Assembly (NCBI RefSeq): GCF_002802875.1 | Contig: NZ_PEBI01000004.1 | Location: forward strand, 1 to 64,000 | Origin: Bifidobacterium primatium | GTDB taxonomy: Bacteria > Actinomycetota > Actinomycetes > Actinomycetales > Bifidobacteriaceae | Direction of reading: 5' to 3' | DNA length: 64,000 nt | Shown here: piece after piece, positions 26,342 through 33,365 of the stretch | Layout: every line of letters begins with the position of its first letter | Position numbering within the stretch: position 1 is the first letter of the stretch | Translations under genes and position numbers: made by a program | The notes under the pieces: generated by a model | The model's input: only the letters and a program-made list of their open reading frames with translations | What the model was told of the DNA's origin: nothing | Databases searched by the model: none

Positions 26342-27328
26342 TCAGTACTTGCGCTCGCCGGAATCGAGGGCCTTCTTGGCGGCGGCCGCGTCGAAGGTCT
26401 TGGACTCGATCTGGATGTCGGCCTCGGGGGTCTTGCCGTCCAGCTTGTCCTTCACGGCCTGGGCGGTCTCCTTGCCGAAGATCGGGTTGTACTCGATGAC
26501 GTAGTCGAGATCGCCGGCGACGACGGCCTTCAGAGCGGCCTCGGTACCGTCGATGGTCACGATCTTGACCTTGCCCTTGAGGCCTGCGGCGTCGACGGCC
26601 TGGGCGGCGCCGATACCCATCTCGTCGTTCTGGGCGAAGATGAACTGCGGGTTCTGGGACTTGTACTTGTCGAGCAGACCGGCGGTCACGGTCTTGGCCT
26701 CATCGGTGGACCAGTTGGCGGACTGGGATTCGAGGACCTTGATGTTGGAGGCGACCTTGTTGTCCCAGCCGGTTCCACGATCCTTCACCACGGACAGACC
26801 GGCGGGGCCTTCGAGGATGAAGCCGTTGGCACCGTTCGGGAAGTCCTTGGCGATGCGCTCGGCGGCCTGCTCACCGGCCCACTCGTTGGAGGGTCCGATG
26901 TGGGAGACGATGGCCTTCTTGGCCTCGGCGTCCTTGACCTCGACGTTACGGTCGACCGTGAAGACCGGAATCTCGGCCTCGGCAGCCTTCTTCAGGGAGT
27001 CATCCCAGCCCTTGTCCTCGGTGGAGGACAGGATGATGGCATCCACTTCGTCGTTGACGAACTTGTTGAACGCCTGAATCTGCTTCTGCTGATCGTTGTT
27101 CTGCGTCGGAGAGTAGACGAGGTTGAAGCCCGCATCCTTGAACGCCTGCTTGATGTCGTTCTCGTTCGCGGTACGGAAGCCACCCTCGGGACCGACGGCG
27201 ACGAAGCCGACGGTCTTCTGGCCGCTGTCGCTCTTGCTGTCACCGGCGCTGCCGCCGCATGCGGCGAGGCCGACGAGAGTGGAAGCTGCGACGACTGCCG
27301 CCAGACCCGACTTGATTGCTTTCTTCAT
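26342..27328 (-). CDS. fruE: Sugar ABC transporter binding lipoprotein (fructose/ribose/xylose type)
   Basis: Periplasmic-binding-protein-1-like lipoprotein of 328 residues. The start ATG 27328 is preceded by AGGAGGAG at optimal distance; an upstream start at 27358 is not needed. Signal peptide ends at lipobox V-G-L-A-A-C (Cys24). The mature part has the ribose-binding fold: F-V-A-V-G-P-E-G-G-F-R-T, D-A-I-I-L-S-S-T-E-D-K-G-W, A-Q-N-D-E-M-G-I-G-A and I-V-T-I-D-G-T-E. It is first in fruEKFG. Upstream lie a perfect LacI-type palindrome and other repeats. Confidence 0.94.
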   Translation of the reverse strand: MKKAIKSGLAAVVAASTLVGLAACGGSAGDSKSDSGQKTVGFVAVGPEGGFRTANENDIKQAFKDAGFNLVYSPTQNNDQQKQIQAFNKFVNDEVDAIILSSTEDKGWDDSLKKAAEAEIPVFTVDRNVEVKDAEAKKAIVSHIGPSNEWAGEQAAERIAKDFPNGANGFILEGPAGLSVVKDRGTGWDNKVASNIKVLESQSANWSTDEAKTVTAGLLDKYKSQNPQFIFAQNDEMGIGAAQAVDAAGLKGKVKIVTIDGTEAALKAVVAGDLDYVIEYNPIFGKETAQAVKDKLDGKTPEADIQIESKTFDAAAAKKALDSGERKY

Positions 27329-27590
27329 ATAACTCCTCCTTGAGTAAGACAACAGCACATTCTGCCGTCTAACAGATGGTGTTCATCTGTCGATGTCTAT
27401 AACCATATGCGGAAGTGAGCGCTCACTCAACATCATCCGATAACAAAACGGTAACAGTGTCGTTATGAATGGTTTTCTGCGGTTTTGTTCAAAGAAACCG
27501 ACTATTCGTCCGATTTTGTTATCTTTTTTGTTGGATATTGTGCCTTTTTGAATGTGAGCGCACGACACACCATGACCCGGCACCATGAAT
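27329..27590 (-). promoter_or_regulatory. fruE regulatory region with LacI-type operator
   Basis: This AT-richer gap contains the perfect palindrome GTGAGCGCTCAC (27415-27426), a typical LacI-family operator. A second, partial copy GTGAGCGCACGA is at 27554-27565. Near the gene is ACAGATG-GTGTT-CATCTGT (27372-27390), a possible 5' UTR hairpin or second operator. No regulator gene is adjacent. No ORF is supported. Confidence 0.65.
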
Positions 27591-27622
27591 CGGCCCCTGT
27601 GACGGATACGTCACAGGGGCCG
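27591..27622 (-). terminator. Stem-loop terminator after lpqB
   Basis: Fourteen perfect pairs CGGCCCCTGTGACG / CGTCACAGGGGCCG with loop GATA, 18 nt past the lpqB stop; no T-run. Confidence 0.65.
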
Positions 27623-27639
27623 ATGGGAATCTCGCGGAA

Positions 27640-29388
27640 TCATTCGCCGCTCGCCACGGCCGACGTCTGAAGGTCGAGCATGCGCCATGAGGAGGAAAGC
27701 GACCCACGCGCATAGCGGACGTTGCCGGAATCGTCCAGGGCGATGAGGCTCTGGGTCTGATTGATCTGCGCGGATGTGACGGCGACGGTGCCGTTGGGCA
27801 GCGTCTGCGTCTCCTCCGGCCCCGGTGCCGACTGCTGGTGGCCGCTTGGCGAATCGGTGACGGAATACACGACGGTCGTGTCGTTGTAGAAGGTCACCGC
27901 ATTGATGCCCGAGACATGCGAGAGCACGACGTATTGGGGACTGAGCCCCACGGCCGTTCCATCCGAGTCCCTTCGCACACCGGCCATGACCAGTTCGGAC
28001 GAATCCCCGTTCTCGATGGCGGCCACGATCCTCGATCCTTCGGGCGAAATCGCCATGGTGCGGACCCGCTCCCCCGACCACGGCGTGGGCAGTTCGACGA
28101 CGCGTTCGGTATTGCCCGTATCGCCGACGAACAGGGTCCGTCCGCCGGACGGGACCATCCATACCTCGCGATCGAGTCCGGCGGTCATCCACGCGGCCCC
28201 GATGCCGTCGAACATGATGCCGCAGAATCTGACCGAAGAGTCGATGCATTCCACGTCACCGTCGGCGCGCAGCACCGCGCCCCCGCCCCGGGACGAGAAG
28301 ACAAGCGCACGGGCGTTCACCGCGCTGTTGGTCTCACCGACCTTGACGAGGTTCTGCGAGGTTATGGAGACCAGCGACTTGTTGGCCAGGGTATAGAGGT
28401 GTCGGTTCGGCTGTTCGACCGCGAGGTCGACATGGGAGTCGGCGTCGGAAAGATCCAGTCCGGAGTCGTCGACGATATGCAGGTCGTAGTCGTCGTTGCC
28501 GTCGCCGAGGGTGAGACGGATCTGCCGCACCAGCATGGAACGGTCCCCCGACGGCAGCGAGGCTGCGGCGTTGGAAAGCTTCACGTCGATCCGGCCTCCG
28601 GTGGAGGGGACCGAGTCCATGGAAAGGGACACCTTGCCTGCGGACACCGACCGTACGGCGTTGCCCATCCACGGGGCGGCGCCGTCGAGCAGTTCGCGCA
28701 CGGCGAGCGTACGCCACTGCCGCCAGCCGAACCATCGGGTGTCGGGCACCAGGGTGTTGCCGGAATTGGACAGCTGATAGAGCTGCACCTGACGGAATAC
28801 CTGTTGGAAGTCGGATTCGCCGATGAATATGCCGTCGGGCAGCGCGGCTATGCGCCACTGGCCACCGACGTTGCGCACGGTGAAGGCCTCATTGGCGCCG
28901 CTGGTCTGCGCCACGGAATAGATGCCGTGCGAGTTCACCTGACCCACATTACTGAACGACATGTTGACCCGCACTGTGGTCTTCGAGGATTCCTCCTGCG
29001 CGCTCGAGCCCCCGGTCTGGATGGTCGGCTCGCCGGTATAGATGCTGACCTTGGCGTCCGGCTTCCATTTCGCCGCAGCCTCGGCGGTCAGAAACTGACG
29101 CGCGACCTTGAACCCGTCGGTCTGGGGACCGGCAGGCAGGGATGCGATAAAGCCTCGCACTATCTCCTCGGCGGTGGCGTCATCCTGGGGACCCTGGGGG
29201 TCGATGAACACGCGATGCTCCCCTTTGGAGACCTGGGTCATGCGCTGCACCGGTCCGCTGGTGGGAAGTCCCAGCGTCAGGGAGCATGCGGACAGGGAAA
29301 ACGTCATGGCGGCGCCGCACGCCAGGGCCATGGCACGCCGGCCAAGGCGCAGGACCATGGGGCCGGGGAATCCGTTATGCTTCGTCAT
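27640..29388 (-). CDS. lpqB: Lipoprotein LpqB, partner of the MtrAB two-component system
   Basis: Membrane-anchored lipoprotein of 582 residues. The start is ATG 29388, whose ATGA overlaps the mtrB stop and is preceded by GGAGGG; the ORF extends to 29544 only by chance. Signal peptide leads to lipobox S-L-S-A-C (Cys35). A GerMN-type region lies in the first third, then a C-terminal beta-propeller-like half. In mycobacteria LpqB interacts with the MtrB sensor and modulates MtrA phosphorylation. Order mtrA-mtrB-lpqB is diagnostic of Actinobacteria and supports the call. Confidence 0.92.
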   Translation of the reverse strand: MTKHNGFPGPMVLRLGRRAMALACGAAMTFSLSACSLTLGLPTSGPVQRMTQVSKGEHRVFIDPQGPQDDATAEEIVRGFIASLPAGPQTDGFKVARQFLTAEAAAKWKPDAKVSIYTGEPTIQTGGSSAQEESSKTTVRVNMSFSNVGQVNSHGIYSVAQTSGANEAFTVRNVGGQWRIAALPDGIFIGESDFQQVFRQVQLYQLSNSGNTLVPDTRWFGWRQWRTLAVRELLDGAAPWMGNAVRSVSAGKVSLSMDSVPSTGGRIDVKLSNAAASLPSGDRSMLVRQIRLTLGDGNDDYDLHIVDDSGLDLSDADSHVDLAVEQPNRHLYTLANKSLVSITSQNLVKVGETNSAVNARALVFSSRGGGAVLRADGDVECIDSSVRFCGIMFDGIGAAWMTAGLDREVWMVPSGGRTLFVGDTGNTERVVELPTPWSGERVRTMAISPEGSRIVAAIENGDSSELVMAGVRRDSDGTAVGLSPQYVVLSHVSGINAVTFYNDTTVVYSVTDSPSGHQQSAPGPEETQTLPNGTVAVTSAQINQTQSLIALDDSGNVRYARGSLSSSWRMLDLQTSAVASGE

Positions 29389-31061
29389 CGTTCGCCCTCC
29401 TCGCGTTCCGCTCCATCCATGACGGTCTCGCCAGGAAGGAAGCGTCCCAGGATGTTCAGGGAGGTCGCGTCGGCGAATCGTACCGGATAGTCGCCCGAAT
29501 CCACCCTTGCGCCGGAATCGAGCGGGATGTTGAGCAGGAACCATGTACCCTTGCCCGGCATGGAGCGCACCGACAGGTCGCCGTGATGGAGACGGGCGTC
29601 CTGAAGAGCGATGGACAGGCCGAGGCCCGTGCCGCCGGTGATGCGGGACCGTGAGGTGTCTGCGCGCCAGAACCGGTCGAAGATGTGTTCGAGATCCATC
29701 GCGGCGATGCCGGTGCCGAAGTCGCGCACGCTGACCGTCGCCGCCTTGTCGTTCGCCGCCATATGCACCTCCACCGGCAGGTCTTCGGCGAAGTCGACGG
29801 CGTTACCGAGCAGGTTGCGCAGGATGCGTTCGATGCGACGAGCGTCGATATCGGCGAATATCGGCCTCTGAGGCATGCATGTCTCGATGGTCACGCCTTT
29901 GGCCTTGGCGATGTCCTCCACGTCGCGGACGGCCTCGCGCACCGGCATGCGGATATCGGACGACACCAGATCGGCCGATGCGGAGCCGGCATCGTAGCGT
30001 GAGATCTCCAGCAGGTCGGCGAGCATGGACTGGAACCGTCCCGTCTGGTCGCTGAGTAGTTCCACCGTGCGGGCGGTGGTCGGGTCGAAGCCCGCCTTGC
30101 GCGATTCAAGCAGGTCGGCCGCCATGCGGATCGTGGTGACCGGCGTGCGCAGCTCATGGCTGACATCGGAGACGAACCGTCTCTGCATGGAGCTGATGTT
30201 CTCCAGCTCCTCGATGGTGTCGTTCAGGGAGTCGGCCATCTCGTTGAACGACCGTTGCAATACGCCGATCTCGTCGTTGCGGTTCACGTCGACTCGGGCG
30301 GAACGGTTGCCTTCGGACAGGTATTCGGCGGCGACCGCCACCGATTCCACGGGACGGATGATGCCACGCAGCACGCGCCATATCAGTATGCCGATCGCCA
30401 CGCTCAGCACCAGCACGGAGCTCAGCAACGTGATCTGGATGCTCATGACCGACCGCTGCTGCGCCTCGTAGGAGTATGCGGCGAACAGGCTTATCTGGTT
30501 GCCGTCGGGCATGGTGAGCGACGATCCGAGAATCGCTCCGGGAAGGTCCGAGTCATCGTCCCGGCTATAGCCGACGGGCTGGTAGAAGATGCTGCCCGCA
30601 TTGGACTGGTTGACCTGGTTGCGCATGGATTCGGAGATCAGCGAAAGATACTGCGGGTCGGTGGAGACGGGAATGATGGAATCCGAATTGCCGGCTTCGC
30701 CGACAAGGTACACCCCGAGCAGATTCGAGCTGCCCTCGCTTTGCAGGGTCGATGCCAGATCGGTGACCAGATGCTGGTAGTCACTGCGGGCGGAGACGTC
30801 CGAGGAGTCGAGGTTCGTCTGGGCCCGCTGCACCGATTCGGTGAAATCCCGTTGGGCCTGCTCCGACGCCTGATTGAGCAGCGACGAGCGCACGGAGAAT
30901 ATGGATACGGCGGAGAACACGCATGCGACGACAAGGGACAGCAGCACCGTGGATACGATGACGCGGCGCTGCAGCGAGCGCCGGACCGACGAGCGCATTC
31001 TGCGGAACAGCCACAGGAACGGGTTGCCTTTCCGGGCCAATGCCTTGATGTCGAATCTCAT
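29385..31061 (-). CDS. mtrB: Sensor histidine kinase MtrB
   Basis: Membrane sensor kinase of 558 residues. Two membrane helices (about 35-57 and 228-250) enclose an extracytoplasmic domain of about 170 residues, then HAMP, dimerisation/H-box D-V-S-H-E-L-R-T-P-V-T-T, N-box N-L-L-G-N-A-V-D-F-A, and G-boxes D-F-G-T-G-I and G-T-G-L-G-L-S-I. The start ATG 31061 has GGAG upstream. In Actinobacteria MtrAB links cell-wall and division status and osmotic stress to gene expression. It lies 27 nt after mtrA and overlaps lpqB by 4 nt. Confidence 0.95.
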   Translation of the reverse strand: MRFDIKALARKGNPFLWLFRRMRSSVRRSLQRRVIVSTVLLSLVVACVFSAVSIFSVRSSLLNQASEQAQRDFTESVQRAQTNLDSSDVSARSDYQHLVTDLASTLQSEGSSNLLGVYLVGEAGNSDSIIPVSTDPQYLSLISESMRNQVNQSNAGSIFYQPVGYSRDDDSDLPGAILGSSLTMPDGNQISLFAAYSYEAQQRSVMSIQITLLSSVLVLSVAIGILIWRVLRGIIRPVESVAVAAEYLSEGNRSARVDVNRNDEIGVLQRSFNEMADSLNDTIEELENISSMQRRFVSDVSHELRTPVTTIRMAADLLESRKAGFDPTTARTVELLSDQTGRFQSMLADLLEISRYDAGSASADLVSSDIRMPVREAVRDVEDIAKAKGVTIETCMPQRPIFADIDARRIERILRNLLGNAVDFAEDLPVEVHMAANDKAATVSVRDFGTGIAAMDLEHIFDRFWRADTSRSRITGGTGLGLSIALQDARLHHGDLSVRSMPGKGTWFLLNIPLDSGARVDSGDYPVRFADATSLNILGRFLPGETVMDGAEREEGER

Positions 31062-31088
31062 GCGGGCTCCGACCGTGGGTTCCGTCGG

Positions 31089-31814
31089 CTATCGTGCCTG
31101 CTGGGCCGGGGGGACGAACTTGTATCCGATGCCGCGGACGGTCTGGATGATCTCCGGGCTTTCCGGATTGTCCTCGACCTTCTGGCGCAGTCGCTGGACG
31201 TGGACGTTGACGAGTCGGGCGTCGCCGGAGTTCTGGTATCCCCAGACCTTTTCGAGCAGGTCGCTGCGGGAGAGCACGTCGCCGCTGTTGGCCGCGAGCA
31301 CGAACAGCAGCTCGAATTCCATGGGGGTGAGGTTCAGGTCGGAGCCGGATTTCGTGGCGGTGTGCTCCGCGCGGTTGATGACGATGCCGCCTTCGCTGAC
31401 GACCTGCGCGTGCTCGTGCGTCTCGTCGCGCGACTGACGCGTCGGTGCCGCCACGCGCAGCCTGGCCTTGATGCGGGCCACGAGCTCGGCGACCTTGAAC
31501 GGTTTGGCGACATAATCGTCGGCGCCGGCTTCGAGGCCCGATACCACGTCGCGGGTGTCGGATTTCGCGGTGAGCATGATGATGGGCACCTGCGACGTGG
31601 TGCGTATCTCCTTGGCCACCTCCACGCCGTCGAGGCCCGGGAGCATGACGTCGAGCAGGATCAGGTCGGGGTCGATGGTGGGGAACATCTCGACGGCGCG
31701 CAGCCCATCGTAGCAGACCACGGTGGCGAAGCCTTCCGATTCGAGGACGATGGAGAGCATCTCCCCCAGTGCCTGATCGTCATCCACAATCAATATGGTC
31801 GTTTTCGACTCCAA
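31089..31814 (-). CDS. mtrA: DNA-binding response regulator MtrA
   Basis: OmpR-class regulator of about 241 residues. No ATG fits; the start is TTG at 31814, 6 nt after a strong AAGGAGGG, giving a normal-length protein. Receiver: acidic D-D-D, phospho-Asp in L-I-L-L-D-V-M-L-P-G, Thr in M-L-T-A-K and Lys in K-P-F. A winged-helix C-terminal domain ends G-V-G-Y-K-F-like (R-G-I-G-Y-K-F-V-P-P). The gene starts 79 nt after the rarA stop on the same strand, so read-through from the DNA-repair genes is possible. Confidence 0.95.
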   Translation of the reverse strand: MESKTTILIVDDDQALGEMLSIVLESEGFATVVCYDGLRAVEMFPTIDPDLILLDVMLPGLDGVEVAKEIRTTSQVPIIMLTAKSDTRDVVSGLEAGADDYVAKPFKVAELVARIKARLRVAAPTRQSRDETHEHAQVVSEGGIVINRAEHTATKSGSDLNLTPMEFELLFVLAANSGDVLSRSDLLEKVWGYQNSGDARLVNVHVQRLRQKVEDNPESPEIIQTVRGIGYKFVPPAQQAR

Positions 31815-31893
31815 TTCGAACCCTCCTTCGGATATGCCACCGCTTCGTAAATCATCAATGATGATACCACCGGCTCGCCGAAGCGGACGATGT

Positions 31894-33291
31894 TCATCCT
31901 GCCTCGCCCGTCCGTTCCGGCCGTTGTTCGTCGTCGCCGTGCAGGATGCGGCGGATGCGGTCGAGGCGCGGGCCGATCTCGTGCTCGTATCCGCGGTCGT
32001 TCGGATGGTAGTATTCGCGACCGACGAGTTCGTCGGGCATGTACTGCTGGGTGGCGACGGCTCCGGGGGCGTCATGCGCGTATTGGTATCCCTCGTGGTT
32101 GCCCCATTGCTTCATGAGTTTGGTGGGGGCGTTGCGCAGGTGAAGCGGCACCTGGCCGATGAGTCCGGCGTCGACGTCGGCGAGCGCGGCGTTGATGGCG
32201 TTGTAGCTGGCGTTGGATTTTGGGGCGGTGGCGACGGCTATGACGGCTTCGGAGAGGATGATGCGTGCTTCGGGCATGCCGATCATGGCGACGGCCTGGG
32301 CTGCGGCGACTGTGGTCTGCAGGATCTGGGGGGCGGCCATGCCGACTTCTTCGGCGGAGGCGATCATGATGCGGCGGGCGATGAATCGTGGGTCTTCGCC
32401 GGCGCGGAGCATGCGGGCGAGGTAGTGGAGGGCGGCGTCGACGTCGGATCCGCGCATGGATTTGATGAATGCGCTGGCGACGTCGTAGTGGTCGTCGCCG
32501 TTTTTGTCGTAGCGGACGGTGGCGGTGTCCATGATCTGGGAGATGACGTCGGGGGTGATGGTGGGTCGGCGGGCGCCTTTTCTGCGGTGTTTGTCGCCGG
32601 TGAGGGCGCCGGCTGCGGCTTCGAGGATGGTGAGGGTCTTGCGTGCGTCGCCGCCTGCCATGCGGATGATTTCGTCGATGGCGGCGTCGGTGGCTTTGAT
32701 TTCGTCGGCGAGGCCTCGTTTGTCGTGCAGGGCTCGGGTGATGAGGGTTTTCAGGTCGTCGGGTTCGAGTGGTTCGAGTTTGACGACGACGGATCGTGAC
32801 AGCAGTGGCGAGATGACGGAGAAGCTGGGGTTTTCGGTGGTGGCGCCGATGAAGGTGACGTCGCGGTTTTCGACGCTGGGCAGGAGTGCGTCCTGCTGTG
32901 ATTTGGAGAAGCGGTGGACCTCGTCGATGAAGAGGACGGTTTCCCGTCCTTGGGTGACGAGGTTTTCGTGGGCGCGGCGCAGTACGTCGCGTACGTCTTT
33001 GACGCCGGATGTGACGGCGGAGAGTTCTTCGAAGATGCGGCCCGACTGGTGGGCGACGATGGTGGCGATGGTGGTTTTTCCCACGCCGGGTGGTCCGAAG
33101 AGGATGATGGAGCTGGGGGCGGTGAGCGATCCGCGGCTGGCTGGTGAGGCGAGGCGTCGCAGGGGTGAGCCTTCGGTGAGGATGTGGCGTTGTCCGACGA
33201 CGTCGTCGAGGGTGGTGGGGCGCATGCGGACGGCGAGCGGGCGGGTGACTTCCTCGGGGGCGTCGGCGGAGCTGAAGAGATCTTCTGGCAT
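31894..33291 (-). CDS. rarA: Replication-associated recombination protein RarA (MgsA)
   Basis: AAA+ ATPase of the clamp-loader group, 465 residues, acting at stalled replication forks. The start is ATG 33291; an open frame continuing upstream to 35796 is antisense-type noise within the helicase gene. Walker A F-G-P-P-G-V-G-K-T-T, Walker B V-L-F-I-D-E-V-H-R-F, sensor G-A-T-T-E-N-P-S-F and C-terminal helical tetramerisation region. There is no Shine-Dalgarno; instead a -10-like TACACT ends 7 nt before ATG, suggesting a leaderless mRNA. A consensus LexA box lies 23 nt upstream. Confidence 0.95.
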   Translation of the reverse strand: MPEDLFSSADAPEEVTRPLAVRMRPTTLDDVVGQRHILTEGSPLRRLASPASRGSLTAPSSIILFGPPGVGKTTIATIVAHQSGRIFEELSAVTSGVKDVRDVLRRAHENLVTQGRETVLFIDEVHRFSKSQQDALLPSVENRDVTFIGATTENPSFSVISPLLSRSVVVKLEPLEPDDLKTLITRALHDKRGLADEIKATDAAIDEIIRMAGGDARKTLTILEAAAGALTGDKHRRKGARRPTITPDVISQIMDTATVRYDKNGDDHYDVASAFIKSMRGSDVDAALHYLARMLRAGEDPRFIARRIMIASAEEVGMAAPQILQTTVAAAQAVAMIGMPEARIILSEAVIAVATAPKSNASYNAINAALADVDAGLIGQVPLHLRNAPTKLMKQWGNHEGYQYAHDAPGAVATQQYMPDELVGREYYHPNDRGYEHEIGPRLDRIRRILHGDDEQRPERTGEAG

Positions 33292-33303
33292 ATCGTATAG
33301 TGT

Positions 33304-33341
33304 AGCCCACAGGTTCGAACATGTGTTCGAACCTGTGGGCT
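33304..33341. promoter_or_regulatory. LexA-type SOS box inside an 18-bp palindrome upstream of rarA
   Basis: TCGAAC-ATGT-GTTCGA at 33315-33330 fits exactly the actinobacterial SOS box TCGAAC-N4-GTTCGA. The symmetry extends outward to 18-nt arms AGCCCACAGGTTCGAACA / TGTTCGAACCTGTGGGCT (33304-33321, 33324-33341), so the same DNA can form a terminator-like hairpin for the upstream helicase gene. The box overlaps the -35 position of the rarA promoter. Confidence 0.75.
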
Positions 33342-33365
33342 TTCGATTGGGGTCTGCGTGGTGGG

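Noticed and set aside
24275-27343. A 1022-codon open frame on the plus strand opposite fruK and fruE
   Set aside because: Its translation is Gly/Leu/Val/Asp-rich low-quality sequence with no domain; it mirrors the codon pattern of the real minus-strand genes.
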